This document shows, piece by piece, positions 1 to 8,996 of a stretch of 37,592 bases of DNA (position 1 is its first letter; the number at the start of each line of letters is the position of its first letter). The position numbers were made by a program, and so were the translations under genes. The stretch is taken from positions 1 through 37,592 of the IMG/VR virus record IMGVR_UViG_3300006033_000060. One strand, written 5' to 3'. This DNA is from a virus. The notes under the pieces are model-generated. The model worked only from the letters and a program-made list of their open reading frames with translations. It made no database searches and had not been told where the DNA came from.

Positions 1-2846
1 ACGGGCAATCGCGCTGGGTGGGCGCCGGAGGAGGGGGCGGTGGGGTGGCCTTTACGGCCGTGGCTCCCATCACCTACGACGACGTAACGAAAGAGCTCAC
101 CTGCGACGTGGCGAGCGGCTCTCAGCCCGGGTGCTTGAGCTCCTCCAACTGGACGACCTTTAATACCGGGGCCACGAACGCGAGCCAAGCCCTCTCGGAT
201 GCCGCCGCCGCCCAGGCCGATGCGGATACGGCTCTCACGAACGCGGCGACCGCCGACGGTAAAGCCGTAGCGGCGCAAGCGGATATCGACGCCCACGAGG
301 CCGATGCCACCGGAGCTCACGCAGCTTCGGCCATTTCCGTTACTCCTTCGGGAAGCCTTGCGGCCGATGATGCGCAAGAAGCCTTGGAAGAGCTCCAAAC
401 CGACGTGAACACCCGGATCACCGATCCCGGAAGCGCCCAAAACGGAATGAGCCTCCAGAGAGATGCGGGAGCAACGGCGTGGAGAGCGCAAAATCCTCGC
501 ACGAACTGGCTCTCCAACGAGAGCTTTGAATACGCTACCCCGGGCACTGACTGGACGACTTCGGGCGTAACTTTCTCGGCCGACACGTCGAACAAAAAGC
601 TAGGAGCTCAGTCGATTAAGATGCCCACGGGTTCGGCCGCTTCCATCTCGCAATCGGTTACGCCACCCGTAGACTACATTGGCCAAAGCGTGCTTCATTC
701 CGTTTGGATCAAAACGAGTGATTCCGACGTAGGGGCGTGCTCGCTTCGCTCGGGATCGACCTACGAGTGTAAATCTGCAATCGCCGACGGAAAGTGGCAC
801 CAAATATCTTTTGCTTACCCTGATCCGGGAACCGGCTCTCGTGGTATTTCCGTTTACCGCACTGGTAGCGGAACGGCTGACACCTTTATTGATTGGGCTT
901 CTGTCGGCCCGTACCAGCCGAACGTACCAGCAAATATCGTCGTAGGCGGCACGCTCCTGGGCACCGTAAAAATCTCTGGGTGCGGGTTTTACGACTCCAC
1001 GAACGGCTTCCACGACCTTGGGGTGGGCGCGGGTACTTGTACCTACACCGTCGATGGCGATGGCATTGCAGCTCCTTCTACGAATCTTGCGGGCCTCACG
1101 CTCTTAGAGCGTAAAGCTACCGGCCGGTACGTGGTGATTTACGATGGCTATATCGGTAACAATTCCGGTGCCGGAGGCTGGTGCAAGTTCCGCTTGTCGG
1201 ATGGAACGAACACTTCCGTGGAAGAAGTTACCCCCGGTTACGGCTCGGGAGCCTACGCGCTCGGCTCAAATGCTTCTTTCACGATGAAGAGCACCGGGTC
1301 GGCCACGAACGTAACCTACCGCATTCAAGCTAGTAGCGATGGGGTGGGAACCTGCCAGGTAAACAATACTGCTGGAAACCACGGCACGTTTAAAATTTAT
1401 TACTACCCCACGGCTGAGAACCTTTCGGGGACGGTGATCACCGACGAGCCTTGGTATTATCTCTCCTCGAAAATGACTACGCGGGTGACGAGCACGCCGG
1501 ATGCCGAGGGTGAATATCGCTCTTACGCGAAGAACGGAAGCGCTTTCACCGGGACCGATGCGGCGCCCACGAATCCACCCAACGTCACGGACGGGTTTAA
1601 GCTCAGCGCTGTAGCATACGGAAGTTCCGGTGGCTCAAATGGCGAGCAACGATACGAAATTTTCGTTGGTAAGAATCGCACGATCAAAGAGGAATTTTAT
1701 TCTCAAGCGGCAAGAACGGGATGGATCGACACCCAGTATCGCCAATACGGGAGCGACACTCTCGTTTCCGGCGTGGACTGGAACTATGATCCTTCTACCG
1801 GCGTGCTGGTAGTGGATACGATCCAACAGACCACGAGCACCACGAGCCGCTACGTGGGCTGGACAACCCCTACGGCAGGGGGAGCTTACGGCCAGCAATC
1901 CACCGGCTACTTCGATGTTAAGGTTTTCAGCAATCCCCTCGCGGCGGGCATGAAGACGGCGGAAGACTACCTCCAGCTAGACGGCCACGATGGCGTGGAT
2001 TCAACGAATAGCAGAATCTTGCGCTTCACGAGCACATACGTGAGCAAGGGTGATGCCTTTACTCTCGCCACAAGCTCGGCGGCAGGCTCTTCTATCACCA
2101 TTAACGAGGATGGATTTTACTCCATCTCGTTTAGCGATCGAAACCCGGCAAGCGTGGATAGCTATGCAATTACGAAAAATGCTACGTCGGTTTCGGCCGA
2201 CGCCAGCAATTTTACGAGCGCTATGGGGCTTCTCGCCGCCGCCCGCACATCGACTGATTGGGCAGCAAATCTTGCCTGGTCCGGGCCCCTTAAAAAAGGC
2301 GACGTGATCCGGGTTCACACGAACGGAAACTCGACGACAAACGCAGTGGTGAACTCAATGTTCTCCATCGCCAAGGCTCCTTCCCCCTTCGAGGTAGTTG
2401 GAACCGGAACCAGTAATTTTTCTCCCGCGTATATTCGATTCATCGGTTACAACGGGTACGGACCCGCCAGTAGCACAGGACTCCTCTACGATTCCGTAGA
2501 CGATAGCCAAAAGGGTGATTTGTCGTACACGAATAGCGGCTCTGGGGCCACCGTGACGATCGGTACCGCAGGTATTTACTGCGTCCACTTCGGTGCCGGA
2601 TTTAACTCGGGAGCTCAAACGGGGGTTTCGGTAAACCACTCTACTACGACCACGAGGATTGATAACGTGCCCGCTGCCAACCGCGTGCTTGGAATTTTTG
2701 TGGGTGATACCCCTACCGGAGATTCCGTGTGTAGGCCCTTCAATGCGGGCGACGTTCTTCGCCCCCTTGGCGATGCCTCTACGGGAGAAGCATCAAATAA
2801 CGTAGGTGGATGGCTCTTCGAATTTTCTGTCACGAGGATGAAATAA
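1..2846 (+). CDS. Tail fibre / receptor-binding protein, 5' truncated
   Basis: The frame is open from base 1 (first full codon at 3) and ends at a TAA at 2844-2846, so the N-terminus lies outside the window; the GTG at 18 is unlikely to be the start. The first visible residues are GQSRWVGAGGGG, a glycine linker common in phage fibres. An Ala/Asp-rich, coiled-coil-like stretch follows (about residues 45-125), then a block beginning NWLSNESFE and containing WIKTSDSDVG and KWHQISF, which resembles a carbohydrate-binding jelly-roll module. The rest is Ser/Thr/Gly-rich beta-type sequence. It most likely forms the trimeric fibre or spike that contacts the host surface. Family assignment is by composition and motif only. 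The stop overlaps the next start as TAATG. Confidence 0.75.
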   Translation, partial: GQSRWVGAGGGGGGVAFTAVAPITYDDVTKELTCDVASGSQPGCLSSSNWTTFNTGATNASQALSDAAAAQADADTALTNAATADGKAVAAQADIDAHEADATGAHAASAISVTPSGSLAADDAQEALEELQTDVNTRITDPGSAQNGMSLQRDAGATAWRAQNPRTNWLSNESFEYATPGTDWTTSGVTFSADTSNKKLGAQSIKMPTGSAASISQSVTPPVDYIGQSVLHSVWIKTSDSDVGACSLRSGSTYECKSAIADGKWHQISFAYPDPGTGSRGISVYRTGSGTADTFIDWASVGPYQPNVPANIVVGGTLLGTVKISGCGFYDSTNGFHDLGVGAGTCTYTVDGDGIAAPSTNLAGLTLLERKATGRYVVIYDGYIGNNSGAGGWCKFRLSDGTNTSVEEVTPGYGSGAYALGSNASFTMKSTGSATNVTYRIQASSDGVGTCQVNNTAGNHGTFKIYYYPTAENLSGTVITDEPWYYLSSKMTTRVTSTPDAEGEYRSYAKNGSAFTGTDAAPTNPPNVTDGFKLSAVAYGSSGGSNGEQRYEIFVGKNRTIKEEFYSQAARTGWIDTQYRQYGSDTLVSGVDWNYDPSTGVLVVDTIQQTTSTTSRYVGWTTPTAGGAYGQQSTGYFDVKVFSNPLAAGMKTAEDYLQLDGHDGVDSTNSRILRFTSTYVSKGDAFTLATSSAAGSSITINEDGFYSISFSDRNPASVDSYAITKNATSVSADASNFTSAMGLLAAARTSTDWAANLAWSGPLKKGDVIRVHTNGNSTTNAVVNSMFSIAKAPSPFEVVGTGTSNFSPAYIRFIGYNGYGPASSTGLLYDSVDDSQKGDLSYTNSGSGATVTIGTAGIYCVHFGAGFNSGAQTGVSVNHSTTTTRIDNVPAANRVLGIFVGDTPTGDSVCRPFNAGDVLRPLGDASTGEASNNVGGWLFEFSVTRMK

Positions 2847-3889
2847 TGAGTGATGAAGTAAAAATTTGGACCTTCGGTGGGATGTACGACAAGGTTCGCG
2901 AAGACGCTGACCTCGACGAGGATGATCCCGAAGAGCAATTCGTGAGCTTCTCGGAAATGGTGGGCTACTTCAACGAGGGCCTGGAGGCCGCCGAGAGCGA
3001 AGTCTCGAACCTCGATAAAGATTATTTTCTCACCATTGACTACCTTCCGAGCGTGGCGGGCCAAAGCGAGTACGACTTGCCGAGCAATATCTCGGCAGAC
3101 AAAATTCGCGGGCTCGTCTATTCGAATGGCTCCGTGATCTACCCGATCAAGCGCTTCCGCCGCTTGAACAAATTCGAGGAAATCGCCTTCGCCAAGCAAT
3201 ACAACTCGGCCGAGGAATACCGCTACTACCTCGTAAACCGAGGGCCCCGGGATAAGAAAATGGTGTTCGTGCCGCCCATTCGTGAAACCTCCATCCTCCC
3301 CCCGGCGAGCGGCTCCTTCACGCCGATCGAGCGCTGGTATATTCGCAACGCCAACAAAGTGCCCTACGTGGGCGACTACGTGGGCAAGGAAGACTTGCTT
3401 CCCGAAGACGTGAACATCACGGATGATGAGCTCACCGTGGCGCCCGAAGTGCCCTACGTGACGGGCGACAAGCTAAAATTTTCCGTGGTGGGCGTGAACG
3501 TGCTCCCCGCCGGGCTCACGGCCGGAACGGTGTACTACGCCATTCGGGTATCCGACACCCGGATCAAGCTCGCCTCCTCCCTGGCTTTAGCCCGAGCTGG
3601 GACGGCGATTGATTTGACTGATCAGGGAAGTGGGTTTTTCTCGATGAAAGTCGCGGCCACCGAGGCTATAATTAGAGCCACGGTGATGGATATTCCCGAA
3701 GCCGCCGTCTTCATCATGGAGTGGGTAAAAGCCAACTGCCTCTTCAAAGATGGAGACCCGAGGCTCGCCGGTACGGTGGCGAAGCTGGAGAATCAACGGA
3801 CGATGCTCGTCGATACCTTGAAAGACCGGGTACCCGACGACGATAACCAAGTGGAAGCCGACTACAGCTTCTACACCGAAATGAGCTGA
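2846..3889 (+). CDS. Putative head-to-tail adaptor (connector) protein
   Basis: This 347-residue protein starts at the ATG overlapping the fibre stop (TAATG), with GAGG just upstream. A longer reading from 2810 exists but would lie inside the fibre gene and lacks a ribosome site. The N-terminal half has the pattern of podoviral adaptor proteins: an acidic helical start, then SFSEMVGYFNEGLE, then a hydrophobic strand followed by AGQSEYDLPSNI, where Gln-x-Glu-Tyr-Asp-Leu-Pro is a recurrent signature. Such proteins dock under the portal and connect it to the tail. A beta-rich insert (about residues 180-260) and a helical C-terminus follow. A tail nozzle partner is not visible and may lie beyond the window edge. 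The role is inferred from motif and position. Confidence 0.55.
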   Translation: MSDEVKIWTFGGMYDKVREDADLDEDDPEEQFVSFSEMVGYFNEGLEAAESEVSNLDKDYFLTIDYLPSVAGQSEYDLPSNISADKIRGLVYSNGSVIYPIKRFRRLNKFEEIAFAKQYNSAEEYRYYLVNRGPRDKKMVFVPPIRETSILPPASGSFTPIERWYIRNANKVPYVGDYVGKEDLLPEDVNITDDELTVAPEVPYVTGDKLKFSVVGVNVLPAGLTAGTVYYAIRVSDTRIKLASSLALARAGTAIDLTDQGSGFFSMKVAATEAIIRATVMDIPEAAVFIMEWVKANCLFKDGDPRLAGTVAKLENQRTMLVDTLKDRVPDDDNQVEADYSFYTEMS

Positions 3890-3896
3890 GGTAAAG

Positions 3897-4595
3897 ATGG
3901 CCACCACCCCGAACGGAACTCAATACGATTGGTATAACGACCCCACGAATCCGTGGGCGTCGTCGTATTATGGCACGCCCTCGGCCCCCGGCTACCAGGC
4001 CGGATTCGACCCGAACTCCATGAGCATGGCCCCGGCCGTGGAAGCTCGCCTTGCTGCCCTCAACATGGACATGCGAGGCGTGGAAAAGTTTCGCGGCGAG
4101 GCTCTTCGCAATCGCCCGAGCGCCTGGGCGGGCCTCATGCAAAACCGCCAGTTCGCCGAAGAAGCCGGAGCTCGCGATCGCGCCCGGGCCGAATCTCGCT
4201 CGGCCGTTCGCCAAGGGGAAGCAGACCTTGCCTCCAAAGGAGGCCTCTCCTCCGGCGCCCGCGAGCGGCTTGCCAGGAGGGGGGCTTCTGATTTGCTGGC
4301 CGTGGGCCAGGACGTTTCCCGCCAGGGAAATTTGAACCGAATGCAAATTGGTATTCAGGACGAAACGAACCGCATCCAGAATCTCTCGCAATTGCCCGGC
4401 ATCGAGAACATGGTCTTCCAGACGGGCATGCAAAAAGAGAACGTGTGGAACAACGCCCGCGATAAAGATATCGCCCGCATCACGGCCGAGAACCAAAACC
4501 GCAATCAGTACAATCAAAACTTGTACAACCAGCAAATGCAGGCGTGGGCCGCCCAGCAACAAGCTGCCGCCACGGAGAACGCTGGGAAAAAATGA
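3897..4595 (+). CDS. Candidate ejection/internal virion protein
   Basis: This 232-residue protein begins at an ATG preceded by TGAGGT. It has an N-terminal Pro/Tyr/Gly-rich low-complexity part, a charged helical middle rich in Arg, Ala and Glu, the segment GGLSSGARERLARRG, and a Gln/Asn-rich C-terminus. Small helical proteins of this type sit beside ejection proteins in many podoviruses. I see no enzymatic motif. Its stop overlaps the start of the following acetyltransferase-like gene as ATGA, suggesting translational coupling. Assignment rests on composition and position only. Confidence 0.4.
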   Translation: MATTPNGTQYDWYNDPTNPWASSYYGTPSAPGYQAGFDPNSMSMAPAVEARLAALNMDMRGVEKFRGEALRNRPSAWAGLMQNRQFAEEAGARDRARAESRSAVRQGEADLASKGGLSSGARERLARRGASDLLAVGQDVSRQGNLNRMQIGIQDETNRIQNLSQLPGIENMVFQTGMQKENVWNNARDKDIARITAENQNRNQYNQNLYNQQMQAWAAQQQAAATENAGKK

Positions 4596-5011
4596 TCAAG
4601 ATTGAAGTGCTATCTCCGAAAGTCTGGGTCGAGCAATACAGTGAGAACGCTCACAAGATTGCTTTCGCCAAGCATAAGCCTGCGGCCTGGGACCGGATCG
4701 ACTTTGCCCTCCTCGCGGTGAACGAGACCGACAACCAAATCATGGGCTACCTCACCTGCCGCGAGCACGACCACGAGACGATCTACCTCCAGTTCGGGGG
4801 CGCCATGCCCGGCACTAAGGGGAGTGGGAGAACGCAGCTTGCTTTCGGCGTGATGCTCGATCACCTCTTCTCGCTCTACAAGCGCGTGACTTTCCTCGTC
4901 GAAAACGACAACTTCGCCATGCTAAAGCTCGCCATGAACGCGGGCTTCAAAGTGATCGGCATTCGCAATTACCACGGCACCGTCCTTCTCGAACACGGGA
5001 GGGAGGTATGA
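4592..5011 (+). CDS. GNAT-family acetyltransferase-like protein (first of a pair)
   Basis: This 139-residue protein uses the ATG at 4592, overlapping the previous stop by four bases (ATGA); the reading from 4544 would run into the upstream gene. The fold pattern fits GNAT N-acyltransferases: hydrophobic strands around GYLTCREHD and IYLQFGGA, then GTKGSGRTQLAF in the place of the acetyl-CoA pyrophosphate-binding loop (family pattern Q/R-x-x-G-x-G/A), and the C-terminal part NFAMLKLAMNAGFKVIG, matching the usual N-x-x-(A/M)-x-x-x-x-x-x-x-G-F. The substrate is unknown. It lies inside the structural cluster and is tightly coupled to both neighbours, so it is probably made late. Modification of a virion protein or of a host target are both possible. 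Confidence 0.6.
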   Translation: MIKIEVLSPKVWVEQYSENAHKIAFAKHKPAAWDRIDFALLAVNETDNQIMGYLTCREHDHETIYLQFGGAMPGTKGSGRTQLAFGVMLDHLFSLYKRVTFLVENDNFAMLKLAMNAGFKVIGIRNYHGTVLLEHGREV

Positions 5012-5415
5012 AAACGAAGGTGTACTTCTATGAGCACGACAAGCATTACGAGCTCATCAAGTCTTGGTTTGATGCTCGCGAGTTTCCCGCGCCCGCCAAG
5101 AAGTTCCTACCGCCGACGGGCTTTATCGTCGAGTTTGAAGAGAAGCCTGTGTGCGCTGGCTTCCTTTTTCGCACCGACGCCAACGCCGCCGTTATGGGAA
5201 ATTTTATTTCTGATCCTGGGGCTCTTAGCACTGTTCGGCACCTATGCCTTGACACTTTGATCAAGCACCTTCAAGGTGAAGCATACGCCGGGGGCTTTGA
5301 GCTCCTTGCTTGCTCGACGAACATCGAGAAGCTCGGGAGCCGTTTTGAACAAATGGGATTTACCAAAACGGATATTGGTTTGAATACTTACGGGAGGTTA
5401 CTATGCCAATCTTAG
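5008..5415 (+). CDS. GNAT-like protein (second of a pair)
   Basis: This 135-residue protein starts at an ATG overlapping the previous stop as ATGA, with GGGAGG upstream. It looks like a second, more divergent GNAT-type protein: strand-rich N-terminus, the pair of strands FIVEFEEKPVCAGFLFR, and a C-terminal STNIEKLGSRFEQMGF resembling the N-x-x-x-x-x-x-F-x-x-x-G-F end of GNAT domains. A clear acetyl-CoA pyrophosphate loop is not obvious, so it may be inactive or act differently. The gene overlaps the next one (start at 5403) by 13 bases. Duplication and divergence from the upstream gene is possible but not demonstrable by eye. Confidence 0.45.
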   Translation: MKTKVYFYEHDKHYELIKSWFDAREFPAPAKKFLPPTGFIVEFEEKPVCAGFLFRTDANAAVMGNFISDPGALSTVRHLCLDTLIKHLQGEAYAGGFELLACSTNIEKLGSRFEQMGFTKTDIGLNTYGRLLCQS

Positions 5416-5792
5416 CTATGGCGATCGGCGCCGGAGCAGGTCTTCTAAAGTCGGAGCTCGTGGATCGCCCGAAGGAAAAGCGCCAGCGCAAGCTCGCGGC
5501 GGCGACCCAGCGCTACTCCCCCTGGACGGGCTTGCAAGCCGGGCAAGTTCAAGAAGCCGACCCCATGGGTTCGGCGATCGCGTTTGGTGCGACGGGTGCG
5601 CAAATCGGCACCGGCATGGAACAGCACGCTTTGAACCAGAAGCTCGGTGAAAAAGCCTTGGCCAATTCCTACACGGGCGCCAACTACCAAGCAGGCCCCA
5701 CTCAAGCAAACGCGGCCGGGATGAATCCTTACTGGATGAACGACCCCTACGGAAACAAAAGCCCCTGGGGCGCAATGGGATATGGAGGCTAA
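5403..5792 (+). CDS. Small glycine/alanine-rich candidate virion protein
   Basis: This 129-residue protein starts at an ATG with GGGAGG upstream, inside the end of the preceding gene. The N-terminus is hydrophobic (MPILAMAIGAGAGLL), followed by a basic stretch rich in Lys and Arg, the sequence RYSPWTGL, and a Gly/Ala/Asn-rich C-terminus. I recall similar short proteins between adaptor and ejection-protein genes in other podoviruses, where they are usually uncharacterised. The hydrophobic N-terminus might insert into membrane during DNA ejection, which is inference. No enzymatic motif is seen. Confidence 0.45.
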   Translation: MPILAMAIGAGAGLLKSELVDRPKEKRQRKLAAATQRYSPWTGLQAGQVQEADPMGSAIAFGATGAQIGTGMEQHALNQKLGEKALANSYTGANYQAGPTQANAAGMNPYWMNDPYGNKSPWGAMGYGG

Positions 5793-5794
5793 AA

Positions 5795-7243
5795 ATGGCC
5801 GCACCCGTAAAAGAACAGAATCCTTGGATGGGTCTCCTCGACGATGAGGAGATGCAAAAACAGCTCGTGAGCCAGGGGATGGAAGCCATTCAAAACGGCA
5901 CCGTCACCCCGGAGCAAGCGATGGCGAATTTCCAAAGCGTGAACCCGGTGCTTAAAGCGGCCGGGGTTCAAGTTTTCGACGTGCCTCTTTCCGTGCGCGG
6001 TTCCGGCAAGCCCAACACCCCCTCGGCCGCCAAGCAAGATATGGCCGCCGCGATGGAAGCCGACTCCGCTGACCCGGGGCTTACCTCTGCCAAGATGAGC
6101 AAGCTCCCGCAGGTTACGCAAAAGCCCGTGGCTCGCGGCTCAGGTATGACTGAGCTCGAAGAGTTTAAAGAGAACGCGCTCAAAAAATTCGACAACATGA
6201 ATAAGACCCAGGGTCAATACCTTTTGTCGATGGACCCCGAGCAATTGCAAGACTTGTATGGTCGGACGGAATCGCTCCCCGTTTTCCAAGAACAAGCCGC
6301 TGGTATAAAGCGAATGCGAGATATGCTGGCAATGGAGAACGAAGCCCCGGTAGACTACCTATCGGGCCCCCTCTCCGGCCTGCTCGAAACGGAATTCGGG
6401 CGGAAAGTCGGTACCATGTCGTCGATGAGGGGGCCGTCTCCTCAAGACCAGCGCCAGAAAATTTTGGGTTACATGCAGAAAATCCAAGACGATCAGCGCG
6501 ACCTGGGCAAGGGAATTTTCGACGCTATCTCGAAACAGAAAGCCGGTTCCTTCACCGAGAGCACGGGGCTCACGAACTCCATCTCGGATCAGACCACGGC
6601 CACGAAGAGCGCCAAGGCCCAAGACCCGCGTATGCACGACCAGGCCCCCAAGGGCCCGAACCCGTTTCAGATGCGGCTCAATCTTTTCCGCGAATTCCAG
6701 AAGGATACGAAGGGCGATCGCGAAGGGCTCTATGCCGCGCAAAACGCGATCAGCGCCCTCAACTCCGGTTCGGCGATCGCGGATCAGGCGGTGCAGGTTA
6801 TGCTCGGCCGCGCCTCCGGCGACGTGGGCGCTCTCTCCAACCAAGACGTGGCTCGCTACGCTGGCTCCAAGGCGCTTGGCGAACGTGTACAGCAAGCCCT
6901 CACCCTCTGGGAAACGGGCCGCTTAACAGAAGCCAACCGCTCTGACCTTATCCTCGTGGCTCAAACCTACGAGCGGTTTAGAAAAGACCTGCTCAAGCAG
7001 AAGTCGAAATTCTACACCGAGCAAGTGGGCCCTGCGATCGGCGTAGATTCCGCCACGGCCAATACGCTCGTGATGCCGGAGGGGGGTTACGGCGTGGGGA
7101 AAGACAAGATTTACCCCAAGGCCGCGCAAGAAAAAATCGGCGGCGGCACGATCAAAGTGATCGGCCCGAACGGAGTCAAAGGCACGATCCCGGCGAGTAA
7201 GTGGGAAGCCGCTCAGAAGCGCGGCTACAAGAAGGCGGAGTAA
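5795..7243 (+). CDS. Candidate ejection/internal virion protein (482 aa)
   Basis: The ATG is preceded by TGGAGG at good spacing. The protein is largely helical and rich in Ala, Gln, Lys and Gly. The segment from about residue 330 (SGSAIADQAVQVMLGR, then LSNQDVARYAGSKALGERV) is the most conserved-looking part and resembles a recurrent domain in putative podoviral internal virion proteins. There is no signal peptide and I see no muramidase or transglycosylase motif, which such proteins sometimes carry. It sits directly before the larger hydrophobic protein at 7247. The two probably act together in genome delivery, by analogy with T7 gp14-gp16 or P22 gp7/gp16/gp20, although I do not claim homology to those. 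Confidence 0.45.
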   Translation: MAAPVKEQNPWMGLLDDEEMQKQLVSQGMEAIQNGTVTPEQAMANFQSVNPVLKAAGVQVFDVPLSVRGSGKPNTPSAAKQDMAAAMEADSADPGLTSAKMSKLPQVTQKPVARGSGMTELEEFKENALKKFDNMNKTQGQYLLSMDPEQLQDLYGRTESLPVFQEQAAGIKRMRDMLAMENEAPVDYLSGPLSGLLETEFGRKVGTMSSMRGPSPQDQRQKILGYMQKIQDDQRDLGKGIFDAISKQKAGSFTESTGLTNSISDQTTATKSAKAQDPRMHDQAPKGPNPFQMRLNLFREFQKDTKGDREGLYAAQNAISALNSGSAIADQAVQVMLGRASGDVGALSNQDVARYAGSKALGERVQQALTLWETGRLTEANRSDLILVAQTYERFRKDLLKQKSKFYTEQVGPAIGVDSATANTLVMPEGGYGVGKDKIYPKAAQEKIGGGTIKVIGPNGVKGTIPASKWEAAQKRGYKKAE

Positions 7244-7246
7244 GCG

Positions 7247-8731
7247 ATGGCGGATAAAAAGCGAAAGCCTGCAAACGACGATGATTTGGGGTTCGTGGCC
7301 GACGACGCCGCTGACCTCGGCTTCGTTCCCGAAGGTGGCGGCGATGATCTAGCTTTCCAGCCTGATCCGGCCTCCCCCACGGAAACCGATGGCGTGGTAT
7401 CGAAGGGAATCAAGACGCTCCAAGCGGGCGGCAAAGTTCTCGACTACGCTCGCGGCGCCATCGGGGGCCCGGCCCTCGCGGCGGGCCTCGAACTCCTCAC
7501 GGGCAAGGACGTGAACAAGCTAAAAAATTGGAAGAACGCGATCAACCCCACGCGCCTCGACACCTACCCCTCCTCGGCCGAGCTCATGGAAGAGGCGGGC
7601 GTGCCCGAGGGAGCGAAGGTTTCCGACTACACCGATAAGATTTCCAAGGGCGGCCTGCTCGACTTTACGCTGCGAGGCGGCGGGGGTCTAGCTCTCGACG
7701 TGGCCACCGACCCGCTCACCTACCTTTCGTTTGGCACCGCTACGGCCGCCAAGAAAGGCGCTCAGGGCGCAGCGAAGGGTGGGGCTAAGACCTTGCTCGA
7801 AATGCCCGTATTGAAGCAGGCAGCGGCCTTTGCCACTGCCCCCTCCCGGGCCGTGAGCGACATGGGCAAGAAAATCTTTTCGTGGGGCATCACGCCGATC
7901 GAGCAGGCCGGGGAGAAGTTCGGAAAAGACGCCGTGGCTGACACGATGTATAAGCACCGCATCAAGGGCTCGGCGCGGGCGATCGAAGAAAAGATCGGCA
8001 AGACCACGGGTGACTTGAAGCGCGAGCGCGACCTCGTGCTCCGCCAGGCCGATGCGGCCGGGGCCACCGTCGATCGCGGCGGAGCCTTCCAGGATTTCAC
8101 CGACGAGATTGCGCAAATGGTAGCTGACCGGCGCATCTCGCAGGAGCAGGGAAATAAAATTCTCGACGATGCCTTGCAGACCTACCTCCAGGGCGGAGAC
8201 CCGAGCACCATGCTCGCCACCCAATGGAAGTCGGACATGTACGGCGAGCTCCCGAACAAAGTGTGGGAAGCATCGAAGAATCCTTCCATCGGCCAGCGCC
8301 TAAATAAGAAGGCATCTAAGGGCTTGAAGGAAGGAATCGAAAACGCGGTTGGAAAATTCTCCGGCCGGGATGCGGCCGAAACTTTGAAGCTCAAGAACAA
8401 GGAGCTCGGCGAGCTCCTCTCGGTTTCTCCGGCCGCTCAGCGGTACGCGCAACAGCTCGATCGCCGCTACCTCGTAACTCCGTGGGACGTGGGAGGTGCG
8501 GGCTTCGGCGGCATGGTGGGCGGTTCTCCTGGAGCGGGGGCCGCGATGATCGGCGCCAAGAAGCTCCTCGAAATCGGCCGCCTCCCCTCGGTGCGCACGA
8601 ACACGGGAGCGTTCCTTCGCGATGTTTCCGAAGGCCCCCTCTCTGGCCCGTTCCTCGACATTTTGACCCGCCGGTCGGCGGCTGGTACCCTACGCAAAGG
8701 AGCTGAAAAAGATGGCAAAGACAAAAAGTGA
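7247..8731 (+). CDS. Candidate membrane-active ejection protein (494 aa)
   Basis: The start ATG lies three bases after the previous stop. The first 40 residues hold three short degenerate acidic repeats (DLGFVAD, DLGFVPE, DLAFQPD). Several glycine/alanine-rich hydrophobic stretches follow, for example GAIGGPALAAGLELL and GGGGLALDVATDPL, with a further one near the C-terminus around GAGFGGMVGGSPGAGAAMIG, separated by long charged helices. Hydrophobic Gly/Ala segments in a large protein of this cluster suggest it enters the host envelope during DNA ejection. The stop lies inside the next gene (start 8712). Function is inferred from position and composition; no catalytic motif is visible. Confidence 0.45.
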   Translation: MADKKRKPANDDDLGFVADDAADLGFVPEGGGDDLAFQPDPASPTETDGVVSKGIKTLQAGGKVLDYARGAIGGPALAAGLELLTGKDVNKLKNWKNAINPTRLDTYPSSAELMEEAGVPEGAKVSDYTDKISKGGLLDFTLRGGGGLALDVATDPLTYLSFGTATAAKKGAQGAAKGGAKTLLEMPVLKQAAAFATAPSRAVSDMGKKIFSWGITPIEQAGEKFGKDAVADTMYKHRIKGSARAIEEKIGKTTGDLKRERDLVLRQADAAGATVDRGGAFQDFTDEIAQMVADRRISQEQGNKILDDALQTYLQGGDPSTMLATQWKSDMYGELPNKVWEASKNPSIGQRLNKKASKGLKEGIENAVGKFSGRDAAETLKLKNKELGELLSVSPAAQRYAQQLDRRYLVTPWDVGGAGFGGMVGGSPGAGAAMIGAKKLLEIGRLPSVRTNTGAFLRDVSEGPLSGPFLDILTRRSAAGTLRKGAEKDGKDKK

Positions 8732-8993
8732 AAAGGAAGTAAAGCCCGCTGACCCGCACGAGAACAAAGACGGGAGCGACAAAGATTGGGAAGCCGACGA
8801 TGCCGTGCGCACGCTGGAGCGAGCTCACGAAATCAAGGCGAACCCCGAGATGATGAGCCGTGTGAAGAAACGCGCTGGCCGCAAGCTCGCCGCCTTGAAG
8901 GGCCTCTCGGCCGACCTCGAAGGCATGGATGAAAAGCCCAAGTCGATCGACGATCTACGCCGCATCCGTAACGAGAAAGCTAAACAGGTTTAA
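8712..8993 (+). CDS. Small charged protein of unknown function in the structural cluster
   Basis: This 93-residue, highly charged protein (Lys/Glu/Asp-rich) starts at an ATG with AAAGGAG upstream and overlaps the end of the 494-residue gene by 20 bases. The N-terminal third looks disordered and the rest is predicted helical by inspection (RVKKRAGRKLAALKGLSADL). I recognise no family. Its position suggests a late protein, perhaps a minor virion component or assembly helper. Confidence 0.5.
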   Translation: MAKTKSEKEVKPADPHENKDGSDKDWEADDAVRTLERAHEIKANPEMMSRVKKRAGRKLAALKGLSADLEGMDEKPKSIDDLRRIRNEKAKQV

Positions 8994-8996
8994 ATT

